DNA of 34,204 nt, taken from a virus. The first letter of the stretch is position 1; every line of letters begins with the position of its first letter. The stretch covers positions 1 to 34,204 of IMG/VR virus record IMGVR_UViG_3300007516_000066, one strand, 5' to 3'. The translations under genes and the position numbers were made by a program. Of the stretch, positions 15,571 to 23,538 are shown in pieces. A model generated the notes under the pieces. It was not told where the DNA came from. It made no database searches and worked only from the letters and a program-made list of their open reading frames with translations.

Positions 15571-15600
15571 AGCAGGGAATTCGCTACTCCCTGCTTTTTT
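15571..15600 (+). terminator. Rho-independent terminator after nrdA
   Basis: AGCAGGGA and TCCCTGCT form an 8-bp stem with a loop of about 8 bases, followed by TTTTTT. It closes the nrdB-nrdA group. Confidence 0.9.
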
Positions 15601-15613
15601 GTCTAAAAATAAT

Positions 15614-15622
15614 GATATATAC
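15614..15622 (+). promoter_or_regulatory. Late-promoter-like box GATATATAC
   Basis: Lies 29 bases before the internal-protein ATG at 15652, directly after the nrdA terminator, and is similar to the GATATATAATA family. The same 9-mer precedes the internal-protein gene at 34076 (34042-34050). Confidence 0.4.
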
Positions 15623-15651
15623 AAATATAAACAAATATAAACAAAACAATT

Positions 15652-16344
15652 ATGAAACACTTTAAATTATATAATGAATTTCTAAACGAAGCAATATCTG
15701 TTAAATATAAAAGGGATTCTAAAAAAGTAGTTACAGTTTACAATAATTTATTCTCTAAGAAATTAACCGATTTAGGTGCAATGACACAAGAAGGTAAATT
15801 AGGTTGTATTAAATACCTATTCGAATTAGCAATGGAAGACGCAAACTTTTCAAGAGAAGGTTTCAAGATCTCAAAAAACATTAAAGGTTCAATTGGTACC
15901 TTTGAAATTAAAATGCCAGGTTTAGGAAACTATTTCATTAAAATCGGAGCAACTACAACCAAGAAAATATTAGATCTATACTATAGTGATATCGCATCAG
16001 CAGCTAATTATTCTGGAATTGGAATTGTTGAAGGTACTGCGCTTTATTTAGAAAGTATCAAAGAAGAAGCAGCAGGCCAAGCGCTTTTAAACGAGTTTAA
16101 TATGGCGTTTGAGGGTAACGAAGCGATAACTGAATCTACCGTAAAATTTAATAACAAAAAAGTAAATATTAAATCTATAGAATTGAATGGTATAGATACT
16201 AATGATTACCCTGATTTTGCTGATGCATATGCTGAATACGCTGAATATTCTAATGGTAAAGAATTAACTGACGCTGAACTAGACGATTTTAACGACCAAC
16301 ATCCTGATATTATTCAAGAACTAGCGCTAGACTCATTCCAATAA
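15652..16344 (+). CDS. Capsid-targeted internal protein with two modules
   Basis: This 230-residue protein begins MKHFKLYNEFLNEA, a clear capsid-targeting pattern with L-N-E before A. Residues about 20-155 form one alpha/beta domain (AMTQEGKLGCIKYLFELAMEDA; GTFEIKMPGLGNYFIKIG). After AITES, which has the protease-site form I-T-E before S, a second acidic domain of about 68 residues follows (STVKFNNKKVNI to the end, with DDFNDQHPDIIQELA). This two-module layout with an internal candidate cleavage site resembles the larger chain at 2651-4606. The leader shares 18 bases (15643-15660) with that of the gene at 141. It sits alone between two terminators with its own late-type box, so it is an independent cassette inside the polymerase gap. 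Confidence 0.8.
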   Translation: MKHFKLYNEFLNEAISVKYKRDSKKVVTVYNNLFSKKLTDLGAMTQEGKLGCIKYLFELAMEDANFSREGFKISKNIKGSIGTFEIKMPGLGNYFIKIGATTTKKILDLYYSDIASAANYSGIGIVEGTALYLESIKEEAAGQALLNEFNMAFEGNEAITESTVKFNNKKVNIKSIELNGIDTNDYPDFADAYAEYAEYSNGKELTDAELDDFNDQHPDIIQELALDSFQ

Positions 16345-16364
16345 ATATCTTAAATACTTATTTT

Positions 16365-16394
16365 AAAACCTTACATTTATGTAGGGTTTTTTTA
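16365..16394 (+). terminator. Rho-independent terminator
   Basis: AAAACCTTACAT pairs with ATGTAGGGTTTT (one G-T pair) and is followed by TTT. It separates the internal-protein cassette from the clamp operon. Confidence 0.85.
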
Positions 16395-16396
16395 TG

Positions 16397-16425
16397 TGAA
16401 ACAAAACCAAAAAACCTAATATAAT
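16397..16425 (+). promoter_or_regulatory. Candidate promoter, TGAAAC-N17-TATAAT, for the clamp operon
   Basis: TGAAAC at 16397-16402 and TATAAT at 16420-16425, immediately downstream of a terminator and 23 bases before the clamp ATG. The upstream half shares GTGAAACAAAA with the element at 26989. Confidence 0.65.
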
Positions 16426-16448
16426 ACTTAAATAATTAAATAGATAAC

Positions 16449-17204
16449 ATGAAAATTAGCATTGACAAAGTAGACCAAAACAATTTCATCGGTTTTGTAA
16501 ACCGCTTAAAGGTTATAGATACCTTTATTTACTTTAAAATTAAAGATGGCGTAATTCAAGCCTCCGCATATCTTCCACAGAGAGATGCTGTAAAACACCA
16601 CAGAGTACCTGTAGGACAAGTATTTCAAATGGAGGATGACGCCATTAATACTACAAAGGAATTAAAGATTGCATTTTTCGATGCATCTCGATTAATTGAC
16701 GCGTTTAAACAATTTGAATTTGGAAACATCCAAGCTGAGATTGAATTCATTGAAAATGAAGATGATTTTGTAGCTACTGAGTTCCGTATCTTTAACAATG
16801 AATTAGAGATTACATTAGCATGTTCAGAACCGTCACTTGGGTATAAAGACCTTACAGATTCTCAAATCCAAGTCATTTTTAATATTGACGAAGCAAACTA
16901 TGTATTTGATATGGACTATACTGCAACTTCAAAGGTTCGTTCTCTATTCGGATTGGACAAAGAAGAAACATTTACAATCACGACAAATAAAGACGGTGTA
17001 CGAATGAAAGGTAAAACTTACAATTACTTAGTAACTGACGGATTCGAAGGAACAAACCCAAGTGATGTTACACTTTTCAAGAAATATTTGAATCTTTTAG
17101 ACAAAGAAGATTATTCAGCAAACGTAATGAACAATAGAGTTGTACTACGATCAAAGGATTCAGAAACTCTTTTAACAATCGCAACCTGTCAAACTGCTGA
17201 ATAA
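16449..17204 (+). CDS. 45: Sliding clamp (T4 gp45-like)
   Basis: This 251-residue protein has the size and strand-rich pattern of phage sliding clamps, slightly longer than T4 gp45 (228 aa). It begins MKISIDKVDQNNF; FFDASRLIDAFKQF (about residues 76-89) corresponds to the first-domain helix, and an acidic inter-domain part follows. TATSKVRSLFGLDKEETFTI matches the second-domain helix and strand. Clamps tether the polymerase to DNA and, in T4, also activate late transcription with gp33 and gp55. The gene ends 6 bases before the second polymerase piece, supporting a polymerase-clamp operon. The assignment rests on fold pattern and context rather than a sharp motif. Confidence 0.75.
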   Translation: MKISIDKVDQNNFIGFVNRLKVIDTFIYFKIKDGVIQASAYLPQRDAVKHHRVPVGQVFQMEDDAINTTKELKIAFFDASRLIDAFKQFEFGNIQAEIEFIENEDDFVATEFRIFNNELEITLACSEPSLGYKDLTDSQIQVIFNIDEANYVFDMDYTATSKVRSLFGLDKEETFTITTNKDGVRMKGKTYNYLVTDGFEGTNPSDVTLFKKYLNLLDKEDYSANVMNNRVVLRSKDSETLLTIATCQTAE

Positions 17205-17210
17205 TTATAT

Positions 17211-18407
17211 ATGACAATTGACGAATTAATACTAAAACCAGAAGAGGATCTATCAAGCGAAGAGATTAAAATATTGGTTGAACATTATTCAATGATGTCA
17301 GCTAAATATACAGCATACGAACAGGCTGTTAAGGTGATGCTTAGCTCTATTTATGGTGCATTTGGTAATAAATGGTTTCACTTTTTTAACATAGACATCG
17401 CAGAATCGATTACATTACAAGGTCAATCTACGATTCTATATTCTGAAAAGATTCTTAACAAATACTTTCATGAGTTTTGGCTTAAAGATAGGCAAGTTCA
17501 TTCCCATTTTAATATCTCTATTAGAAATAAATTAGTAAGACCATCTGTTGTTTATATCGACACTGATTCCGCATATGTGCAATTCGAAGAAATGTATGAA
17601 TCTATCGAGTGGAATGGTGATTCAATGTCAATTGACAAGTTTATTATGGAGTTGTATAACTTTAGACTTAAAGATTATATTTTTAAGTGTATGGAAAAGT
17701 ATTCTGAAGCAACGAATACTGAAAACTTTCTTGTATTTGAATTAGAAACAATAGCATACTCTGGGATATGGTTAGCTAAGAAAAAATATCTACAGAACAT
17801 ATCATGGGAAGACAGACTCGATATTAATGATAGATACCCTTCGCTCAAAAAGATAAAAACAATAGGATTTGATACTATTCAAAGTTCAACACCTGCTCTT
17901 GCAAGAAAGCAATTAACTGAGATTATTAAATTGATTCTTTCTGAAAAACCTACAGCTTCTTTGCTAAAAAAGTTAGTAGATTATTTAAAACTATGTAAGA
18001 AGGAGTTTCAATTAGCTAGCGTTGATGAAATTTGTTTTAATAAAAGAACTAATAACATTGAAAAATACATAATAGATGACACTATCGAATTTCAGTACGG
18101 TTTAAAATGTCCTCCAAATGTCAAGGCTGCAGGATTTTATAACTTCTTAATGAATAAAAACCCAAAGTTAAAAAATAAATACAAAATGATCGGCAATGGT
18201 GAGAAGTTAAAAATATATCAATGTAAACATACAACATGTGAGATATTTGCGTATCTACCCGGAGCGCATCCGTATGAAATTGCACCTAAAGTTGATTATG
18301 AACTACAATTTGAGAAAAGTGTTATAGATCCATTAAATAGAGTGCTTACCGCAGTTGGGTTACACACTCTAAATAGAAACTTAATATACTCAACATCATT
18401 ATTTTAA
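17211..18407 (+). CDS. 43B: DNA polymerase, C-terminal piece (fingers, palm motif C, thumb)
   Basis: This 398-residue protein is the second half of the family B polymerase. It has motif B K41-VMLSSIYGAFGNKW (incoming nucleotide, fingers helix) and motif C Y115-I-D117-T-D119-S (catalytic aspartate pair). The KKYLQN and later KTIGFDTIQSSTPALARKQL segments correspond to the T4 thumb-side KKRYALNVW and KIMGLETQKSSTPKAVQKAL. It ends SLF, like the clamp-binding tail of T4 gp43. The first about 35 residues form a new N-terminal extension rich in acidic residues. It starts 6 bases after the clamp, over 5 kb from its N-terminal partner, and has an independent start and stop. Confidence 0.93.
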   Translation: MTIDELILKPEEDLSSEEIKILVEHYSMMSAKYTAYEQAVKVMLSSIYGAFGNKWFHFFNIDIAESITLQGQSTILYSEKILNKYFHEFWLKDRQVHSHFNISIRNKLVRPSVVYIDTDSAYVQFEEMYESIEWNGDSMSIDKFIMELYNFRLKDYIFKCMEKYSEATNTENFLVFELETIAYSGIWLAKKKYLQNISWEDRLDINDRYPSLKKIKTIGFDTIQSSTPALARKQLTEIIKLILSEKPTASLLKKLVDYLKLCKKEFQLASVDEICFNKRTNNIEKYIIDDTIEFQYGLKCPPNVKAAGFYNFLMNKNPKLKNKYKMIGNGEKLKIYQCKHTTCEIFAYLPGAHPYEIAPKVDYELQFEKSVIDPLNRVLTAVGLHTLNRNLIYSTSLF

Positions 18408-18411
18408 AATT

Positions 18412-18606
18412 ATGAAAATAGATATGAACAACCTCAGTGAAGAACAAAATACATTTGTTCAAAGTTACCGAAGAATCAATGAAAGACTTGAAACTCTTCA
18501 GAAACAAATGACTATAGTTCAACAAGAAACCCAAGTACTTTTATTAGAACTTGAGGATTTACGAAACTTAGAAAGAACTGCAGAAACAAAAATAAAAAAA
18601 CTTTAA
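18412..18606 (+). CDS. Small coiled-coil protein
   Basis: A 64-residue, highly charged protein with an almost continuous heptad pattern from about residue 8 to the end (INERLETLQKQM, TQVLLLELEDL). It probably forms a helical dimer. It begins 4 bases after the polymerase stop and ends 1 base before uvsX, so it is co-expressed with replication genes. No family is recognised. Confidence 0.65.
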   Translation: MKIDMNNLSEEQNTFVQSYRRINERLETLQKQMTIVQQETQVLLLELEDLRNLERTAETKIKKL

Positions 18607-18607
18607 A

Positions 18608-19726
18608 ATGGCAAAGACTAAATTCACATTCGCAGACTTAAACGCAGAATTAGCAGAATTAAATCCGCTAGGATCTGTAATGGATCAATCGAACTTTTCA
18701 GAAGTAACTGAATGGATTCATACTGGAAACTATCACCTAAATGCATGTCTGTCTGGTACTGTTTTTGGAGGATGGCCAAATAATAGATCATGTTCTATTG
18801 CAGGACCATCAGGCACAGGAAAAACATTCCTTACATTAAACTCAGTTCGCGAAGCAATTAATATGGGGTACTATGTTATCTATTATGATTCAGAAGCTGC
18901 TGTAGATAAAGACCAAATGAAAAAGTTCGGTATTGATATTAGTAAAGTAAATTATCAGCCAGTAAATACAGTACAGGCATTTAGAACTTCAATCACTACA
19001 ATTACTCAAAAAATGCAAGAGGTTAAAAGAAAGGGTGGAGACGTACAAAAAATAATGATTATTCTTGATTCAGCAGGTAACCTTGCAACTGCAAAGGAAA
19101 TAGATGATGCAACAAGCGGAAGTGAAAAGGCGGATATGACTAGATCTAAGATTTTAAAATCTATTTTTAGAATTATAATGACTCCACTTGCTGATTTAAA
19201 AATTCCATTTTTATTCACTAACCACACGTATCAAACACAAGACTTTATTTCAAGACAAGTCGCTGGCGGAGGTACAGGTCCGGAATATGCCGCGTCTATT
19301 GTTCTTATGTTAACTAAAGCCCAATTGAAAGATGGTACCGAAAAGGTTGGCATTATCGTAACTGCAAAACCAGATAAAAATAGATTTGCGAAGCCGCATC
19401 CTATTAAGTTTCATTTAGATTTTACTAAAGGTATGAATCCTTATGTTGGTTTAGAGCAATATGCAACTTGGGATATTTGTGGAATTACAAGAGGCTCTAT
19501 AGAAAAAGGAGTTAAAACACCAAAGGCAACAGCACGTGGATGGATTTGTAAGCATTTAGACGAAGTAGTTACTAACTCCGAATTTTTTAGCGAAAAGGTA
19601 TTTACAAAGGAGATCTTAGAAAAAATAAATATTCATATTAAGCCTATTTTCAATTACAATACTGAGAGTGATAATATTGATAATGAGATTGGCGAACTTT
19701 TAAATAATGACTTAATTGTAGAATAG
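18608..19726 (+). CDS. uvsX: UvsX-type RecA-family recombinase
   Basis: The 372-residue protein has a RecA core: Walker A GPSGTGKT (66-73) and Walker B IMIILDSAG with D154. The strand-end segment LFTNHTYQ (about residues 200-207) and the glycine-rich RQVAGGGTGPEYAASIV (about 216-231) correspond to DNA-binding loop 2. T4 UvsX is 391 aa, so the length agrees. It polymerises on ssDNA and drives strand invasion for recombination-dependent replication, working with gp46/gp47 and gp41, which are all downstream. The acidic C-terminus (SDNIDNEIGELLNNDLIVE) resembles RecA-type acidic tails. Confidence 0.93.
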   Translation: MAKTKFTFADLNAELAELNPLGSVMDQSNFSEVTEWIHTGNYHLNACLSGTVFGGWPNNRSCSIAGPSGTGKTFLTLNSVREAINMGYYVIYYDSEAAVDKDQMKKFGIDISKVNYQPVNTVQAFRTSITTITQKMQEVKRKGGDVQKIMIILDSAGNLATAKEIDDATSGSEKADMTRSKILKSIFRIIMTPLADLKIPFLFTNHTYQTQDFISRQVAGGGTGPEYAASIVLMLTKAQLKDGTEKVGIIVTAKPDKNRFAKPHPIKFHLDFTKGMNPYVGLEQYATWDICGITRGSIEKGVKTPKATARGWICKHLDEVVTNSEFFSEKVFTKEILEKINIHIKPIFNYNTESDNIDNEIGELLNNDLIVE

Positions 19727-19727
19727 T

Positions 19728-20039
19728 ATGGAAGTTAATCTTACACTATTAAACGAAGACAAACTACCAATAAAATATATATTAGGTATTCAAGAGTCAC
19801 TTGAGAAATTTCCAGATGCATTCGATATTATCCATATATATGTTATTGAAACTCTTAGAAATGTCACTAGACCGCGCAACAACTTCACAAAGCATTCTTT
19901 AATGAAGTATCATTCATGTGGAAACGTTGATAATGCAGAAAAAGGACTTGAGAACGCTATACAATTAGGGTTAATAGAACAAACACATTTTGAAAATGGC
20001 AAGGAAGCCTATAAAATATTAATAAATCCATTCCAATGA
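19728..20039 (+). CDS. Hypothetical protein, possible winged-helix fold
   Basis: This 103-residue protein follows uvsX by 1 base and overlaps the next gene by 4 (ATGA). The middle (HIYVIETLRNVT, FTKHSLMKYHSC, DNAEKGLENAIQLGLIEQ, then EAYKI strand) reads as three helices and a two-strand wing, as in winged-helix proteins. Two Lys/Arg-rich stretches (RPRNNFTKHS) could bind nucleic acid. No family is recognised. Its position between uvsX and gp41 is shared with various small proteins in other T4-like phages. Confidence 0.6.
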   Translation: MEVNLTLLNEDKLPIKYILGIQESLEKFPDAFDIIHIYVIETLRNVTRPRNNFTKHSLMKYHSCGNVDNAEKGLENAIQLGLIEQTHFENGKEAYKILINPFQ

Positions 20040-20620
20040 TAACAGTATTTGATGATTTTATTAAAGACGAAAGCTTATTAGATGAGATAGCTAATGATGA
20101 AACATTTTATCAAGACCCTGGGGTATATTACTACTGGAAGGGATGGTGGAATGGTGAGAAACCCGAAGCAAACACAACCAAGCGAAAGATTATTGAGTAT
20201 ATCTGGAAGTACAATGCTCCTTTAAGAGAGATGTATACTGTCAATGGCTTTGAATATTGGACAGGTGTTCAAGAAGCAGATCCTAATGGCCGTTTTAGAA
20301 ACTACTTAGAGATGCATTATGATGACGACATATCATATCGAAAGGCAACCGGCAATAGAATGTCACCATCAATAGGATGTATTTATTACCCTGTTGGATC
20401 TGATTTCACTGGAGGTGCTCTAGAGGTATATACTGATGGTGAGGACATGAAACCAGATGTTATTTTATGCAGACCTAATAGATTAATTATATTTAATGCT
20501 GGACAAGTTCCGCACAAAGTAGCTAACGTTTTAACAGGTACTAGAAGAGCTTTAGCTATTAATTTATGGGATATAGAACCATACTCTAGCTCTGAAGGTA
20601 TTTTTAAGGTAGAACCTTAA
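20036..20620 (+). CDS. 2-oxoglutarate/Fe(II)-dependent oxygenase
   Basis: This 194-residue protein carries the iron and 2-oxoglutarate triad of prolyl-hydroxylase-type enzymes: H94-Y-D96 (in EMHYDDD), distal H160 (VPHKV) and R170/R171 (TRRALAINLW) for the co-substrate carboxylate. GGALEVY (about 126-132) is the conserved strand before it. Such oxygenases are common in marine T4-like phages; the target (protein, nucleobase or small molecule) is unknown. With a possible hypermodification gene at 9172, base hydroxylation is a speculative option. It overlaps the preceding ORF by 4 bases. Confidence 0.85.
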   Translation: MITVFDDFIKDESLLDEIANDETFYQDPGVYYYWKGWWNGEKPEANTTKRKIIEYIWKYNAPLREMYTVNGFEYWTGVQEADPNGRFRNYLEMHYDDDISYRKATGNRMSPSIGCIYYPVGSDFTGGALEVYTDGEDMKPDVILCRPNRLIIFNAGQVPHKVANVLTGTRRALAINLWDIEPYSSSEGIFKVEP

Positions 20621-20648
20621 TGAAACTTTATCACTTTTATCTTATAAT
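20621..20648 (+). promoter_or_regulatory. Candidate promoter, TGAAAC-N16-TATAAT
   Basis: TGAAAC at 20621-20626 directly after the oxygenase stop and TATAAT at 20643-20648, 15 bases before the helicase ATG. Confidence 0.5.
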
Positions 20649-20663
20649 TAAAAACAAAAATAA

Positions 20664-21977
20664 ATGAAATTCGGACAAGATTTTGAAAAAATATTCTTTA
20701 AGTTATCTTTAGCAAAACCAAAATATCTAGATAAAATTCACAAAGGCTTTTATACTTCAGATGAAATTGATACGATGCATTTTTTAGCTACTAAATTTTA
20801 TGAGAAGTTTCACGAGTCTCCGAAGGCTGATCAGATGAAAATCTTAGTTAAGAGCCCGAAGTTTAAAGGAAAGGTAGAAGACTCTATCATTGAATTAGTT
20901 TACAACACTGATTTAACACAATATGACGAAGAGTGGCTAGTATCAACAGCAGAGGCATGGATAAAATGGAGAACATTCGATACAACACTTATTGATACTA
21001 TTGAATATATTAAGACAACTGAAGTTACTCCTGAGAATGCTGATTCAATCATATCTAAAGTAAAGAGTTTAATTAATGATAGAAACTCTATTGTATTTAA
21101 CTCAGATATTGGGTTAGATTTCTTTAATGCAGATGACCATGGAACTGAAGGTAGAGTAAAGGTATCTAGTGGTTATTCGTTTTTGGACAGATTATTAGAA
21201 GGTGGTTATGATAAGGATGGTTCACTCGTAGTGTTCGTTGGTGAAGCCAACATTGGAAAGTCGATTTTTCTAGCAAATGATGCTGCTAATTTTGTAAAAA
21301 GAGGAGTAAATACTGTTTTTGTATCAGCAGAGATGGCTGAGCATAAGGTTCTTAAAAGAATAGGATCCAACCTATTGACAATACCTATGAATGAATATGA
21401 TGTTAAGGTAAGGAACAAGGATTTAATTAAAAGAAAGCTTGAAAACGTAGGAGATGGTTTAACACCCCCTGGTCAATTGTTTATTAAGCAATTCCCGACA
21501 TCACAAGCTACTGTTCCTGACGTAGAGGCTTATTTAAAACAAATAGAAGAAGAGAGAAAAATTAAATTAGGGTGTATAGTTATTGATTATATTAATATTC
21601 TATCAAACTACAGAAATCCAAACTCCGAAAATACTTATATGAAAATTAAACAAATCGCTGAGGATTTAAGAGCAATGGGAGTTAGAAATGGTTGGTTGAT
21701 AGTCACCGCAACACAAATCAATAGAAATAATTATAACTCAAGTGACATTGGAATGGGAGACGTTGCAGAATCCGCAGGTCTTTCACATACTGCAGACTTA
21801 ATGCTTGGAATTATTCAAGATGACATGATGAGAGCTAGTAGCGAATATTGGCTTAAAGTTTTAAAAATAAGAGACGGTGAAGGTAAGGGAGTTAAATGTC
21901 GACTAGATATTAACTATCAATATATGCGACTTACAGAAACCGATGATGTTACAAATTCAAATATACACAATTTATAA
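20664..21977 (+). CDS. 41: Replicative DnaB-like helicase (T4 gp41)
   Basis: The 437-residue protein has a helical N-terminal domain (1-150) and a RecA-type motor. It has Walker A GEANIGKS (193-200), the catalytic glutamate region VSAEMAE (220-226), Walker B CIVIDYI with D308, and sensor-type segments TATQINR and LSHTADLMLGI. This is the T4 gp41/DnaB layout and size (T4 gp41 is 475 aa). It unwinds DNA at the fork and works with primase gp61, which is not in the window. A TGAAAC/TATAAT element precedes it, and its stop overlaps the next start (TAATG). Confidence 0.92.
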   Translation: MKFGQDFEKIFFKLSLAKPKYLDKIHKGFYTSDEIDTMHFLATKFYEKFHESPKADQMKILVKSPKFKGKVEDSIIELVYNTDLTQYDEEWLVSTAEAWIKWRTFDTTLIDTIEYIKTTEVTPENADSIISKVKSLINDRNSIVFNSDIGLDFFNADDHGTEGRVKVSSGYSFLDRLLEGGYDKDGSLVVFVGEANIGKSIFLANDAANFVKRGVNTVFVSAEMAEHKVLKRIGSNLLTIPMNEYDVKVRNKDLIKRKLENVGDGLTPPGQLFIKQFPTSQATVPDVEAYLKQIEEERKIKLGCIVIDYINILSNYRNPNSENTYMKIKQIAEDLRAMGVRNGWLIVTATQINRNNYNSSDIGMGDVAESAGLSHTADLMLGIIQDDMMRASSEYWLKVLKIRDGEGKGVKCRLDINYQYMRLTETDDVTNSNIHNL

Positions 21978-22420
21978 TGAGAACACATAGAGATAAAATA
22001 TTCAACAATACATTTGAAGAGAGCGGATTCGAAATGGACCCTTCATTTTCATTTGATATAGCTCCAAGTTACATAGATAACAGGGACGAAGAAGATAAAA
22101 TTGAAACTAAAATAATTGTTTCAAAAATTCATGAATTGATAGAAAATTCAAGATTTAAAAAATTCAATAATATTAATGAATTCAATCAAACTACTAAATT
22201 AAAGAAAATAGAAATCAATGAAATCTATGAGTATATTTCAGACGAGTTAAGAACAAGTCACTCAATAATTGAAGTGTATTCTGAGCTGTGTGATTACTTT
22301 AATATAAATCCAACAAAATTCTATCAATCATTAGGAAATAAATTTAAGGAAGAATTAATAGAGGTACTTGATAGAAAAACAAACGTGCTAAAGAAAAAGA
22401 ATATAAATAGATTATTCTAA
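21977..22420 (+). CDS. Hypothetical protein, possible gp33-like late-transcription coactivator
   Basis: This 147-residue, acidic, helical protein sits between the helicase and gp47. The C-terminal half (about 75-147) has the helical pattern EVYSELCDYFNINPTKFYQS and KFKEELIEVLDRKT, and it ends NRLF, a hydrophobic tail of the kind that binds the sliding clamp. T4 gp33 is a small protein of similar size and C-terminal clamp-binding design that links clamp and RNA polymerase. The resemblance is general rather than residue by residue, so this is a guess supported by the presence of a gp55 gene at 27049. Confidence 0.4.
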   Translation: MRTHRDKIFNNTFEESGFEMDPSFSFDIAPSYIDNRDEEDKIETKIIVSKIHELIENSRFKKFNNINEFNQTTKLKKIEINEIYEYISDELRTSHSIIEVYSELCDYFNINPTKFYQSLGNKFKEELIEVLDRKTNVLKKKNINRLF

Positions 22421-22423
22421 AAT

Positions 22424-23536
22424 ATGATCGAGCAAACTACACTAGATAAACCTGTAAAAAGGATTTGGATTCTCGGAGACATGCACCTTGGTGTTCGTTC
22501 AAGTTCATTAGAATGGTTGGACATGCAAAGAGATTTCTATGACAATCAATTCATACCAACAGTTATTGAAAACTATAAAGACGGAGACATTTTAGTTCAA
22601 GTCGGAGATATTTTTGATAATAGACAGAGTGTCAATATAAAGGTCTTACATTATGCAATTGATCTTTTTGAAAGACTAGGAGCTATCCTACCAACATATG
22701 CAATAGCAGGCAACCATGATATTTGGGCAAAGAAAAGCAATGAAGTAAGTTCTATCGACGCATTGAAATGGATCCCAAACGTATCAATTTACAAAGAGCC
22801 AGAAGAATTTACTTGGGGAGGCAAGAAGGTTTTGTTAATGCCATGGAGAAGAGACATGGACCATGAGCTTGAAACACTTGAAAAATTTCCACATTCAGAA
22901 ATAGTTTTCTGTCACTCTGAGGTTAGAGGCATTAAATTAAACAAGAAGGTTGATAACTTCCATGGTGTTGAATCATCATCATATGACCGGTTTGACGCAG
23001 TTTATTCAGGACATATACATTACCGCCAAAGAAAGGGAAAGCTTAGAATGGTAGGTACTCCTTATGAGTTGACCAGATCGGACATTGACAATACCAAAGG
23101 GTTTGACCTGGTTGATTTAGAAGACATGCAGGAAACTTTCTTTGAAAATTCAATATCACCAAAGTTTGTGAAATTCTATTTAACCCAGTTGTACAACGTA
23201 CCTCTAAGTGAATTTAAAGACGCTATAAGAAACAACTATGTTGACTTATATGTTCCTTCAAATGTTGCAGCTACTTCAGCACTTTCCAGACTTATTAATA
23301 AGGTACAAAAGATTAGCAGAAAAATAGAACCAAACATATACGAACAAGATACTTTTTTAGATGAAGATATGTATGATATGGATCAGATCGAGGATCTCTA
23401 TAAGAATTATAATATTTTGCACCTTTGCAATATTTATGTTGATAGTTTAAGCCATGACGATATTACTAAAGATAATATCAAGGAAAGATTAAAGAAACTT
23501 CATGATTTCCATACATATAATAACCAAACTGATTAA
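22424..23536 (+). CDS. 47: Mre11/SbcD-like nuclease subunit (T4 gp47)
   Basis: This 370-residue calcineurin-like phosphoesterase has the full motif series: GDMHLG (18-23), VGDIFDNR, AGNHDIW, FCHSEV and SGHIHYRQR followed by VGTPYELTR. It forms a complex with the gp46 ATPase, encoded 2 bases downstream. The complex processes DNA ends for recombination-dependent replication and degrades host DNA in T4. T4 gp47 is 339 aa, so the C-terminal acidic region (DEDMYDMDQIEDLY) is a modest addition. All metal ligands appear intact. Confidence 0.93.
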   Translation: MIEQTTLDKPVKRIWILGDMHLGVRSSSLEWLDMQRDFYDNQFIPTVIENYKDGDILVQVGDIFDNRQSVNIKVLHYAIDLFERLGAILPTYAIAGNHDIWAKKSNEVSSIDALKWIPNVSIYKEPEEFTWGGKKVLLMPWRRDMDHELETLEKFPHSEIVFCHSEVRGIKLNKKVDNFHGVESSSYDRFDAVYSGHIHYRQRKGKLRMVGTPYELTRSDIDNTKGFDLVDLEDMQETFFENSISPKFVKFYLTQLYNVPLSEFKDAIRNNYVDLYVPSNVAATSALSRLINKVQKISRKIEPNIYEQDTFLDEDMYDMDQIEDLYKNYNILHLCNIYVDSLSHDDITKDNIKERLKKLHDFHTYNNQTD

Positions 23537-23538
23537 AT

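Noticed and set aside
12175-17210. Intron or intein interpretation of the split polymerase
   Set aside because: Each half has its own start and stop, the gap carries complete operon-like genes, and no intein splice motifs or group I intron core were seen.
17548-17745. 65-residue + strand ORF
   Set aside because: Out-of-frame shadow within the second polymerase piece.
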